A DNA stretch of 64,000 nucleotides from Candidatus Wallbacteria bacterium (GTDB lineage Bacteria > Muiribacteriota > UBA6191 > JACPRK01). Made by a program: the position numbers and the translations under genes. Positions 11,744 through 20,993 of this stretch are shown here, piece by piece. Numbering within the stretch: position 1 is the first letter of the stretch; each line of letters begins with the position of its first letter. The stretch is taken from contig JACPRK010000105.1 of assembly GCA_016190005.1 (NCBI GenBank), forward strand, positions 1-64,000, read 5' to 3'. A model generated the notes under the pieces. That model worked only from the letters and a program-made list of their open reading frames with translations, searched no databases and was not told the origin of the DNA.

Positions 11744-14700
11744 CAGAAGCCGCTTCCGACCGCGCGGATGGCGGCCACGCCGGCGCCAAAGGCTGCCGTC
11801 GACATGGCGAGCCCGCAAAGCGCCGCAGCCAAGCGCCAGCGCTCGCCCTTCGGGTCCTTTCGAGCCATCGCGAATCGGGTGACGCCCGCAAGCCACTTGC
11901 CCGCCAGATAGCCCGCGGCGGCCATCGCGACCCAGGCAGCGAGCCCGCGTTTCGTGAAGGGGTCGAGACCCGGTACAGGTACTCCGAAGAACGGCATCAG
12001 CTCGGGCAGCAGCAGAAATGCTCCGGGCACCAGGGTCGCCATCCCCCACCGCCAGATCGCTTCGTCCAGGTTCGAGCGCGCGTTCATCGCAACGCGGCGC
12101 ACCAGGGAGTGCGGGTCGGTGGCGGCGAAGACGCGCGCAACGGGAGTAAGGGCCAGACGGTGGTCGACGGCGTCTCGTTCCTTGGAGCGTTCCAGCCCCT
12201 GATCCAGGCGGATGACGAGCTCCTCGGCCCACCGGTGCTTTTGTTTACGCAGCCAGGCCACGAGCTCCAGGGCGCGATTCACCTGGTCGGCTTCGCCGAC
12301 CCGCGAAAGCACGAACTTCTCCAGCTCACGCGACTGGTTCGAAACGGAGTCCCGGAGCCAAGGAATCTCTTGCATCTTGTGAGTCTTTAAGAAGCCGCTG
12401 ATTGCCTCGCTCTGGGCTTGCAGCTCTTCTGCCTTCCCGTCCAGCGCCAGCTGCGTCAAATGTGCCTGGAGCGCGGCCAGGATGTCGGCCACCGCGGAGT
12501 GGAGCGGCACCAGTGGCACCAGCAGGAAGAACGTCCGCCGGTAGGCGTCGAATTCGCCGCGCTCCCGCAGGGCCGTGATCGCTTCGCGGGCAGCGGCCTG
12601 GAACTTCTCCTCTCGCGCAGCCTGGATCAGCGGGCCAACCTCAGGGTGGTCACCGATGCCCTTGGCATGGGCCGCCAGCTCCAGCAGCGGCTGCGCCCGG
12701 TCGTGCATCGGCCCTCGCAGCACTGACTGCAGTACGGCCCAGAGCTGCCTCACGAAGCCCTGGGCCAGCACTTGCCGTGGGCACCACGCCTGCAGCCGCA
12801 TCCAGGCAGCTATCGCCCGGGCAACTTCCTGCTGCTGCTCCTCGGTGAGCGACTGGTTGGACGCGGACGGATCGTAGTTCGTCAACCTCGCCGAGAACGT
12901 GCGGTCGAAGGCGGCGGCCAGCGCGGCCACTCGCGGGTCCTCGTCGAGCTTGGCCTCGGGCAGACCCAGCAGCGCCATCGCGTCCGAGAACTGCTCGGGC
13001 TGCTCCAGCATCGAGACGATGGTGTCGATGAAGCCGTCCTCGTAGCCGTCCAGCATGTTCGCGAAGAGCGGCGAAAGGTCGGGCCGGATGTGCGAGAGCT
13101 CCTCCTGCAGCCGGCGTCCCCAGTGGCAGCCTCCAGCGATGCGGCCCGACTTCAGTTCCCCGCCCAGCCTCTTGCGGAACGCGCGCAGGGTCGCGGGCAG
13201 CGAGGACAACTCGGGGCAGAGGCCAATGAGCGCCGACAGGTCCCGATAAATGTGATCGGGTTTGCCACCCGTGTCGCACTGCCTCTGCAACGCCGCCGCG
13301 CGCTCCTGCAAGGCAGAGCTCCGCAGGCCGGACAGGGTCTCGTTGGCACCGCGGATGGGCCAGGCGACGCCCATCAACGCGTCTACCAGGTGGTCCGACT
13401 TTTCGAACTGCGCCTTGCGCAGCAATCCCTGAATTCGCTCCAGCGCCAGCTTGAAGAGCGTCTGGCCTTCCTGTGCCAGCATCTCCAGATCCGCCATCTG
13501 CGCCAGCGCCCGTGCCAGTGTGCCCGACGGATCGTCTCCTTCCAACGCGGTCTGCACTTCCTCGAGCAGTGAACGGCGATGGGCCACCAGGACCGCGGCC
13601 CAGCGAGTCTTCCACTGTCCCGAGGCGTCCAGCGCCACCAGCTCGGAGAAGGGCCGTCGCAAGTCCCGGAACTTCGCTGTCGCTCCAGTCGACAGCAGCC
13701 GCTGCGCCAGCGCGAGCGCCGCTTGCTGACATGGGTCCCGCCACTCGGGCGGCCCGTCCGCTCCCATCGCCTCCTGCGCCAGCGACAGCGCCTCCCCGGG
13801 GTCCGTGTCCCAGAGCGCCGGGTTTGTCATCAGCGGAACGGCTCGCCCCCGGATCATCTCCAGCAGCCGCGGTTCGCAGGTGGCGAAGCCGCCCTCGGGC
13901 ACGGCATCGACCGAGGCCTCCTCTCCCTCGAGCTCGCAGATGGCGTGGCCGAGCCAGGAGAAGTCGAGAGTCAGCTCGTCGTCCATCGAGGCCGACTCGC
14001 CCACCACGGTGGTCGACTCCAGCATCGTCTTGGCCCTCGGTGCCAGCTCCGGCCACGGGAAGGGCGATGGCAGGTCGGAGGCTGAAAGCACTCCGCCGTT
14101 CAGTCGCATCAATCTCTGGGTCGGGGCTCCTGCCAGATCCTCCTCCGTGACGTCGGCCTGCACAGGCGGCGGCTTGACGAACGCCCGCTCTTCGTGACGC
14201 TCCAGCCTGGCCACGATGAGCAGGTATCCTGCGCGGTCGCCCATCCCAGAGCATTCGGCGCACTCGGATTCGCCGGCGCCCTTGCAGACGTCGCAGAGCG
14301 GCGCGTCCTCGCCCTGACACTCCACGCAGGGGGCCTTGCCTCGACCCCGGCAGTTGAGGCACTTGACCTGCCGATCCGTGGAGGGAATCCGGAACTCGAA
14401 GAGTGGCTTCTGCTGATTGGGCCGCTCGATCGGGTAGACCGGGTCCCACGGGTCGATCTCGCCTGGCGAGTCGAAAACGGGCTTGGGAAAGCGCTGATTG
14501 CGGTAGGGTTCGAAGCGTTCGACGACCTCGCGCTTCTCGAAGCTCAGGGCGCGGCAGAGGAGAAACGCCGGGTGGCGGAAGGCGCTATCGATCTCGAGCT
14601 CCCCTGCGATTCGCTGTGCCAGCCGCGGCATCCCGGGTAGGGCCTGCGCGGCGATCGAACCGAGCAGCCGGCTCCCGCCCGGAAGGTGCCACTCCACCGA

Positions 14701-15702
14701 GGGCTGCGGCGTCAGCTCCGGATGGAGCTCGAGCACGACCGGGCGCGTCGCCGCTGCGTGGGCGCGACGCTTGCTCCCCGTGAACTGGGCGGTCTGCCGG
14801 CCGTCGCCCATATCGCGCCTGCCGGACAGCGTCGGCACCTTCTGGTTGCCCCGCGGACCCTGAGTTGCCGCCAGCGCCTCCTGGAGAGCCGCGCGCATCT
14901 GCTCGGCGGTCTCCCAGCGATCGTCGGGGCTCTTCGACAGGGCCTTGCCGAGAAAGTCGCGAAACGGGGGCGGCAGGTGGTCGGGGATGTCCGGGGCCTC
15001 CATCACATGGCCGCGCATGATCTCCACCGGCGTGCCGACGAATGGCCTGCGGCCGACGAGCATTTCGTAGGCCATGACGCCGGCAGCGTAGAGGTCGACG
15101 CGGTGATCGTGGCGGCGGCCGAACTGCTCCGGGGCCATGTAGGCGGGTGTGCCCTTGATAACGTCTTCGGAGGTCGTGGTCGCCGCGCGCGCCGACCGCG
15201 CGATGCCGAAGTCGGTGATCTTGAGCGTCCCGTCCGCGCGCGAGAGGATGTTCTCGGGCTTGAGGTCGCGGTGGACGACCTTGTGCGCGTGCGCGTGGGC
15301 CAGCCCCGCCATGACGTGATCCAGAAGCCGGACGGCGTCCTCGGGGGGGAGCGCGACTCCTTCCATGAGCAGCTTGTCCAGCGGCTTGCCATCGACGAAC
15401 TCGAGCACCAGCAACAGACCCTGCGCGGGCGGCGCCAGGGTGAGACTTGTGAGAAAGGTCACGATGTTGGGGTGGGGAGGCATCGCCGCCAGCGCCTGGG
15501 CTTCTCGCAGGATGGACGCCGGGTCGCCTTCGACCACCCACTTGACCGCCACGTCTCTGAGGCGCTCGCCGCCGAGCATCTCTTCGGCTCGGTAGACGAA
15601 GGCGAAGCTGCCGGCGCCCAGGAACTGCTTGAGCACGTAGCGGCCCTGCTGCAGGGACTTGCCTACGAGGGCCTTTGGATTGAAGCTACGTTTCGCCAGC
15701 AT
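11743..15702 (-). CDS. Large Ser/Thr protein kinase with central CxxCxGxG zinc-finger-like segment and C-terminal TM helices
   Basis: LGAGSFAFVYRAEE, HRDLKPENIL, DFGIARSA, GTPAYMAPEQFG; CLNCRGRGKAPCVECQGEDAPLCDVCKGAGESECAECSG; start MLAKRSFNPK. Confidence 0.93.
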   Translation of the reverse strand: MLAKRSFNPKALVGKSLQQGRYVLKQFLGAGSFAFVYRAEEMLGGERLRDVAVKWVVEGDPASILREAQALAAMPPHPNIVTFLTSLTLAPPAQGLLLVLEFVDGKPLDKLLMEGVALPPEDAVRLLDHVMAGLAHAHAHKVVHRDLKPENILSRADGTLKITDFGIARSARAATTTSEDVIKGTPAYMAPEQFGRRHDHRVDLYAAGVMAYEMLVGRRPFVGTPVEIMRGHVMEAPDIPDHLPPPFRDFLGKALSKSPDDRWETAEQMRAALQEALAATQGPRGNQKVPTLSGRRDMGDGRQTAQFTGSKRRAHAAATRPVVLELHPELTPQPSVEWHLPGGSRLLGSIAAQALPGMPRLAQRIAGELEIDSAFRHPAFLLCRALSFEKREVVERFEPYRNQRFPKPVFDSPGEIDPWDPVYPIERPNQQKPLFEFRIPSTDRQVKCLNCRGRGKAPCVECQGEDAPLCDVCKGAGESECAECSGMGDRAGYLLIVARLERHEERAFVKPPPVQADVTEEDLAGAPTQRLMRLNGGVLSASDLPSPFPWPELAPRAKTMLESTTVVGESASMDDELTLDFSWLGHAICELEGEEASVDAVPEGGFATCEPRLLEMIRGRAVPLMTNPALWDTDPGEALSLAQEAMGADGPPEWRDPCQQAALALAQRLLSTGATAKFRDLRRPFSELVALDASGQWKTRWAAVLVAHRRSLLEEVQTALEGDDPSGTLARALAQMADLEMLAQEGQTLFKLALERIQGLLRKAQFEKSDHLVDALMGVAWPIRGANETLSGLRSSALQERAAALQRQCDTGGKPDHIYRDLSALIGLCPELSSLPATLRAFRKRLGGELKSGRIAGGCHWGRRLQEELSHIRPDLSPLFANMLDGYEDGFIDTIVSMLEQPEQFSDAMALLGLPEAKLDEDPRVAALAAAFDRTFSARLTNYDPSASNQSLTEEQQQEVARAIAAWMRLQAWCPRQVLAQGFVRQLWAVLQSVLRGPMHDRAQPLLELAAHAKGIGDHPEVGPLIQAAREEKFQAAAREAITALRERGEFDAYRRTFFLLVPLVPLHSAVADILAALQAHLTQLALDGKAEELQAQSEAISGFLKTHKMQEIPWLRDSVSNQSRELEKFVLSRVGEADQVNRALELVAWLRKQKHRWAEELVIRLDQGLERSKERDAVDHRLALTPVARVFAATDPHSLVRRVAMNARSNLDEAIWRWGMATLVPGAFLLLPELMPFFGVPVPGLDPFTKRGLAAWVAMAAAGYLAGKWLAGVTRFAMARKDPKGERWRLAAALCGLAMSTAAFGAGVAAIRAVGSGF

Positions 15703-15925
15703 CGCCGCTCCGCGAGGTCTCCTCACGTGCCACCGGTTTGGAGCGCCTCCGGGAACCGCCTGCCCGGGATGCCCCCCGCGGCCGTTGGACTATACCCCGA
15801 GCAGGGGAGGGGACGCCAGGGGCAGCCGTTGAATGCATGCAATTCCCGGGCGCATTCAAGTCTCGCCTGCAGTTTTCCGAAAGGCTGATCTGGTGAGGTA
15901 GGCCGCTTCGCACAGTGTCTCCGTC

Positions 15926-18310
15926 ATGACGAGCGTACGCCCCAGGGACCCTTCGGTGCCGTTCCAGGGCACCGTTCTGCTCCTGAGTAGCCGCGACAGT
16001 GCTGCCCGGAAGGGGGTAGAAGCGGTCTTCGAGCGAACCACCGCCCTGCGCCTCCAGACCGCCGTCGTCGGCCCGGAGGACCTGGGCCCAGCGCGATTGG
16101 CGGAGCTGGCGGCGCGCGTGGCCGAGGCCAACCCGTGTGTCCTGCTGGTGGACGGCTCTCAGGCGGCGACCATCGTCGCCAGCTGGGGGCCCTACTACCC
16201 GCCGCCGACGCCGCGCTGTCTGAGGCTGGCCGCCACCGGGGAGAGCCCTCCGATCCTGGAAGACGGCAGCGAGCTCGAAGCCTGGATGCACTCGGGCGTC
16301 TGGCGCGGCGAAGCGTGGGCTTCGCGCCTGGGCGTCAGGGATGGCCGCGCAGTCGAGGGAGCTGCGGCGCTGCTGGCCACTCTCTCGAAGCTTGCGGCAG
16401 CCCCGGTGGAGCTGCTTCTGGGCTACGCCAAGGCCTGGCCAGGAAGCGACACGATGGGCAGCCTTGCTCTGCGGCTGGGAGAGACTGTCTGGGCCTACGA
16501 TCGATTGGCCCGGCCGGGGCCGGATGCGGGGCTCTTCACGCCCGTGTCGCTGATCGATCATCTCTACGGAACGCAATCGCCGCTGGCTCGCGTGGAGGTT
16601 ACCGAGACGGTTGGCGCCTGCTACGGCCGAAACGTTCTGGGTCTGCGCCTCTTCGGCGAATCGAGGCTGGCGCTCGAGGCGATGACCGAGGAGATTGGCA
16701 AGGTCAATCTGCAGTGGCGGGAGGGCCGCCTGACCGTCGGACGCATCCTCGGGAACGTGTCGGCCCTACTGAATCGGGCATTTCTCTCGGCTGGCTGGGG
16801 CGTTTCTCCCTGGTGGGCTCGCGGGCCGCTCGATCTGTTCCTGGCGCTCCTGGGCCTGGCCGAGTCGAGTCGCCGTGCGCACGTGCTCGTCCACTACCGC
16901 CGGGTGCCGGCTTCGCAGTCGTGCCACCGGCAGGACGTGTTTCCGTGGCGCATGTGGCGGCCGTGGAGCTCGGAGTCAGTGAGGCGCAGGCTCGAGACGA
17001 AGGCCTCGATTCGCGTGGAGGCGACCGAGGGGAAGTCGAAGCTCGAGCTGGACGTGCGGGGCTACGACTGGTCCGAGGCGATTGCAGGGCGCGGCCGCGT
17101 GCCGATCGCCCCCGGGCCGGCCAGGGCCAGCGAGCAGGTCGTCCGCCTCAGTGCTCGGCAGGTCACGCACCGTGAGCCCGAGTTCCCGGCCCTCTTCGAA
17201 GACGTCACCCGGAAGCTGCTGGCGGTCACCGGCGGGCAACCGGACCGTCATCAGGCGCTCCTGCTCGCTGGTTCCGGGTCGGCAGCCGTCGAAGCCTCGG
17301 TGGAGGCAATGGCTCGTTTGGGTCGATTGATCGTCGTGTCCAACGGCGAGTACGGCGATCGCCTGGCCGAGCTGGCGACGACGCACGCGCCCGGCTCCGC
17401 CCGGGTGATCGAGTTTCCCGCCGGCAGCCGCATCGACGGCTCCGCCGTCCGAAGGGCATTGAAGTCTCAAAAGAGCGCTTCGGTATTCTTGGCCGCCGTC
17501 CACCACGAGAGCGCGACGGGGATGCTCAACGACGCCGCCGAGCTCGCGGCGCTCTGCAGGGAAGCGGGCGCAGCGCTCTTCCTCGACGCGGTCGGCAGCT
17601 TGGGTGCCCACGAGCTGGACCTCTGCCGCGGCTCGGTAACGCTCGTCGCCGGCGCCCCTCACATGGCCCTCGGCGGCCTCCCGGGAATCGGGTTCGTCGT
17701 CGGCGAGCGGCAGCTCTTCCGTCGCCTGCAACAGACCCCGCCGCGCGTCCGAAGCCTCGACCTGGCCGCGCACTACAAGTGGGCCGTCGAGCGCGGGCAG
17801 ATGCCGGCCACGCCTCCCCTGGGCGCGATGCTAGCGCTATCCGCGGCGCTGGCCGAACTGCTCGCCAGAGGTCTCGACGCCGCGCGGACCCAGCTGGCCC
17901 GGCGCGCCGCGTCGCTCAGGCGCGGCTTGATGAGCGCGGGCTTCCAGTTCCCCATCGAGCTCGACTGGATGTCCAACGTCGTCACGCCCATCCTGGTTCC
18001 CCAGCCCGTGGCCGCCGCCGATCTGCACGAGGCCCTCATGGCGCACGGCTTCGTCACCGAACGACACGGGCCGCCGCACGCCGCCGATGGCCTGCTGCTC
18101 GGCCACGCAGGGGAACTTCGCTCCGACGACCTCGAGCGATTCGTGCGCGTCGCCGAGCAGGAGCTCCGCCGTTTGCACGCGCTGGCAGTGCGCGCAGCGG
18201 CCAAGGTCCCCGTCGCTACGCGGGCCATGCAGCCCGGGCCGCGAGCCGGCCGCATCTCACGCTCTGCGCCTGGCCTGTCGGTCGGAACATTTGCAGGCTC
18301 CGGCAAGTAG
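15926..18310 (+). CDS. Uncharacterised N-terminal region (about 390 aa) fused to a PhnW/class V aminotransferase-like fold lacking the PLP lysine
   Basis: GSGSAAVEASVEAM, LFLDAVGSLGAHELDL, VAGAPHMALGGLPGIGFVV, RSLDLAAHYKWAVE align to PhnW blocks. Confidence 0.75.
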   Translation: MTSVRPRDPSVPFQGTVLLLSSRDSAARKGVEAVFERTTALRLQTAVVGPEDLGPARLAELAARVAEANPCVLLVDGSQAATIVASWGPYYPPPTPRCLRLAATGESPPILEDGSELEAWMHSGVWRGEAWASRLGVRDGRAVEGAAALLATLSKLAAAPVELLLGYAKAWPGSDTMGSLALRLGETVWAYDRLARPGPDAGLFTPVSLIDHLYGTQSPLARVEVTETVGACYGRNVLGLRLFGESRLALEAMTEEIGKVNLQWREGRLTVGRILGNVSALLNRAFLSAGWGVSPWWARGPLDLFLALLGLAESSRRAHVLVHYRRVPASQSCHRQDVFPWRMWRPWSSESVRRRLETKASIRVEATEGKSKLELDVRGYDWSEAIAGRGRVPIAPGPARASEQVVRLSARQVTHREPEFPALFEDVTRKLLAVTGGQPDRHQALLLAGSGSAAVEASVEAMARLGRLIVVSNGEYGDRLAELATTHAPGSARVIEFPAGSRIDGSAVRRALKSQKSASVFLAAVHHESATGMLNDAAELAALCREAGAALFLDAVGSLGAHELDLCRGSVTLVAGAPHMALGGLPGIGFVVGERQLFRRLQQTPPRVRSLDLAAHYKWAVERGQMPATPPLGAMLALSAALAELLARGLDAARTQLARRAASLRRGLMSAGFQFPIELDWMSNVVTPILVPQPVAAADLHEALMAHGFVTERHGPPHAADGLLLGHAGELRSDDLERFVRVAEQELRRLHALAVRAAAKVPVATRAMQPGPRAGRISRSAPGLSVGTFAGSGK

Positions 18311-18396
18311 TGGGGCATGATCGGGCCCGCCGCGCGATCGGCATTTCCAGCCATCGCTTCCGGACCGGGCCATCCCCCCGGCTTGCCCCCTGCTCC

Positions 18397-20520
18397 ATGA
18401 GTGCCCCCACCTTCGCCCCAGAGAGTTCTGCGCGCGCGTCCCGGCTCGGCTTGGCGGCTCTCGTCGCGCTCCTGCTTGCGGTCGCATGCCCGGCCCAGGT
18501 CACCGCCGAAGGCTTCCTTCGCGATGCGATGGCCCCCTGGACCCAGATGGGTCGCGCCCTCCGCGAGGCGGGCGTCTATCACAAACGCCCCGTGATCCAG
18601 GCTGAGCTCGCCGCTGCCGGCGTCGAGATGGCGACGCTCGGCGGCCTCCGGACCAAGCCGCCCTCCGACCTTCTCAACGAGATTCTGGCCACGGCCGGCG
18701 TGCCGGCTGCCAAGCGTACGGCCCTCGTCGCCAAGTACGGCGGACCGGCCATCCACCGCCCGCTGCTCCTCACGTTCGGCGGCGAGCGGATCAACATCAA
18801 CGAGCCCTACCAGCTCGAGCGCCGGCTGACCGAGGCGCAGGTCTCCCCCGAGGCACGCCACGCCCTCATCGCCGAGCGCTCGCGCGGGGAGTTCAAGGAC
18901 CTGGCCGACTTCGAGGCTCGCCTCTCCAAGCAGTCCTCTCTCGACGGCGAAGTGGCCAAGACGGTCGCACGGGTCGTCGACGCCTCTCCGGCCGCCACCA
19001 CAGGCACCTCCCAGGCCCAGAACCCTGCCGGCCAATCGAAGGCGACAGCGCCCTCGGACGCTACTGCGGCCGGTGCCGCGCCCAAGGCGCCCGACGCCGC
19101 CCCCGCCAAGACGTCGACACCGCGCGGCGGGCCCGCCGGCCCGACGATGGGCGCCGGTTCCGCCGTCGTCGCCAAGCTGCCGGTGCGGCTCCGCGATTTC
19201 CTGACCCACCAGCCGAACGGCCGCAGCCTGCTTCCCAACGCCGCGCAGAAGTATTTCGCCAGCCCGATGCAGTCCCTGCTGACCCTGATGGTCTTCCAGG
19301 CGGCGATGCAGTACCGGGCCACCGGCCGCATCGACGTCGGAAAGGCGGTCGCCGCGACTCTGGATTCGCCCCAGGTCTGGGCGGGTCTCATCGCCGCCGG
19401 CGCCACGGCGCACATGGTCAACTCGCTCCGGGCGACGTTGGCCAAGGACACTGGCATGCGGGCGCTCTTCGGGCGCATGCTCGGGGGCTTGCCCGGCAGC
19501 ATAGCGGCCTTCGCCGCATGGGAGATCGGAGCAGGCTACATCTCCGCCGCCACCAAGGGAGTCCAGGTCCCGGGCAAGGAGAAGGGCGAAGAGGTCACCT
19601 TCAGCGACATGTTCCGCCATCCGGGCGTCGGCGCCGAGGTGCTCGGAAACCTCGGCAAGATCGCCATCAACCCGATGGCCCAGGCGCAGATCCTGGGGCG
19701 GGTGCTAAAGGACCGCATCCTGACGGCGGAGTTTTTCTTCACGGCTGCGGGCATGTGGGCCGGAACCAAGGTCGGCGCCTTCGCAGGCGTGAAGGTGGGG
19801 GCCTGGGCCGGTGCGGCCTTCGGTCCCGTCGGCATCGGCATCGGGGCGACTGCCGGCGGAATCCTGGGCGGCATTGCAGGTGGCGTGATCGGCGGCTTCG
19901 GCGGGGCGTGGGCCGGCTCGGCCGTGGACACCTGGATGGCCAGACGCGCCTACTCGAAGGCCAAGGAAGCGATCGAGAAGGCCGACGCGGACCCGGCGAA
20001 GCGCCGCGAGCTCGGCGCCAAGGGCATGGCACAGGCGCTCGATGCCTTCGACGAGGCCCGCCAGAAGCTGGTTGACAAGCTCACGACCGACTTTGCAGGC
20101 AAGGCTAAGCGATATCTGTCGGAGAAGGACCTCCCCAAGGCGCCGCCCGGCAAAGAGCCCTCCGAGGAGGAGGTCGCCCGCCGCAACCAGGGGATCATGT
20201 CGCGCCATCGTGAGGTCGAAGCCTCCCGCGTGGCCATTCTCGACCTCTTCCGCGAGGAGCTCGAGCTCCTGGCCAAGCTGATCGAGGGCGCCCGGAAACG
20301 TGGCGAGGACCCCGCGCCGCTCATCGAACGGGAGAATCGCGTCGTCATGGAAATGACTCTCTTCCTCGTGGGTACGTCGCAAGCCATCGGCGAGCTCAAG
20401 GAGCCGATGCCTGGCGACGCGATCGGTGTCTGGGGCGACGGACTCGATGCGCCGCGGCCCGAGGGTGCGCCAAGCTTCCAGGGTCTGGCCGCTCCCGCCG
20501 AGCCGGCCCCTGCGCACTGA
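18397..20520 (+). CDS. Secreted/membrane protein of unknown function with glycine-zipper segment
   Basis: Signal peptide LGLAALVALLLAVACPAQVTA; GTKVGAFAGVKVGAWAGAAFGPVGIGIGATAGGILGGIAGGVIGGFGGAWAG; start trimmed from 17779 (upstream part overlaps the preceding CDS). Confidence 0.78.
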   Translation: MSAPTFAPESSARASRLGLAALVALLLAVACPAQVTAEGFLRDAMAPWTQMGRALREAGVYHKRPVIQAELAAAGVEMATLGGLRTKPPSDLLNEILATAGVPAAKRTALVAKYGGPAIHRPLLLTFGGERININEPYQLERRLTEAQVSPEARHALIAERSRGEFKDLADFEARLSKQSSLDGEVAKTVARVVDASPAATTGTSQAQNPAGQSKATAPSDATAAGAAPKAPDAAPAKTSTPRGGPAGPTMGAGSAVVAKLPVRLRDFLTHQPNGRSLLPNAAQKYFASPMQSLLTLMVFQAAMQYRATGRIDVGKAVAATLDSPQVWAGLIAAGATAHMVNSLRATLAKDTGMRALFGRMLGGLPGSIAAFAAWEIGAGYISAATKGVQVPGKEKGEEVTFSDMFRHPGVGAEVLGNLGKIAINPMAQAQILGRVLKDRILTAEFFFTAAGMWAGTKVGAFAGVKVGAWAGAAFGPVGIGIGATAGGILGGIAGGVIGGFGGAWAGSAVDTWMARRAYSKAKEAIEKADADPAKRRELGAKGMAQALDAFDEARQKLVDKLTTDFAGKAKRYLSEKDLPKAPPGKEPSEEEVARRNQGIMSRHREVEASRVAILDLFREELELLAKLIEGARKRGEDPAPLIERENRVVMEMTLFLVGTSQAIGELKEPMPGDAIGVWGDGLDAPRPEGAPSFQGLAAPAEPAPAH

Positions 20521-20535
20521 GCGTCGCCCGCAGCC

Positions 20536-20835
20536 TCAGGACTGTTTGCGCGAAGTGGCGCCGACCCCGCCGCCGTCGTCTGTCGAGGAGAGCACCTCGC
20601 CCGTGTCGCTCCGACCCGCTGCGGCGTCTGTCGATGAGACAATCCCGCTGAGCATCCCTGAGACTCTTTGCCCCATCGTCGAGAGGGCAGCTGCGGCAAT
20701 GATGGCGATCAGGCTGATGCCGAGGCCCCATTCCACCAGCCCCTGACCTCGGCGCCGCCGGCGCGAGATGTGGCTTCGGACGGGCAGTTGCATCACGAAA
20801 GGGCTACCTGGGGTGGTGTGGGTCGAGTGGGGCAC
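20536..20835 (-). CDS. Flp/Fap-type pilin-like small protein (probable start 20793)
   Basis: RRRRGQGLVEWGLGISLIAIIAAAALSTMGQRVSGMLSGI matches the class III pilin pattern (G/xxxxE followed by hydrophobic helix). Confidence 0.72.
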   Translation of the reverse strand: MPHSTHTTPGSPFVMQLPVRSHISRRRRRGQGLVEWGLGISLIAIIAAAALSTMGQRVSGMLSGIVSSTDAAAGRSDTGEVLSSTDDGGGVGATSRKQS

Positions 20836-20993
20836 GGGCAGTTACGAAGCAAGTCGAGTGCCACTATCAGTGTGTGCTCATAACACGCACTCGGCGCAGC
20901 CGCAATTGCGGGCAGGGGCAAGCCCGAGGCGCACCAAGAGTGCGCGACCGCGTAAAACGGTAGCTTCCGGACCGATCCGGGTAATCCCAGAGA
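20836..20993 (-). ncRNA. Hairpin-rich intergenic leader upstream of the pilin-like gene (candidate structured RNA)
   Basis: On minus strand: gtaatc-tctgg-gattac, ccgga-tcgg-tccgg, gcgcac-tcttg-gtgcgc, cgggc-...-gcccg, ccgca-at-tgcgg in succession. Confidence 0.3.

Noticed and set aside
17779-18396. N-terminal extension of the ORF starting at 17779
   Set aside because: Overlaps the PhnW-like CDS in another frame; a signal peptide begins at the 18397 ATG.
17773-19620. 615-aa minus-strand ORF and other long antisense ORFs (e.g. 14686-15888, 47539-48768, 55626-57482, 52750-55098)
   Set aside because: Low-complexity translations opposite well-supported genes; GC-skewed frame artefacts.
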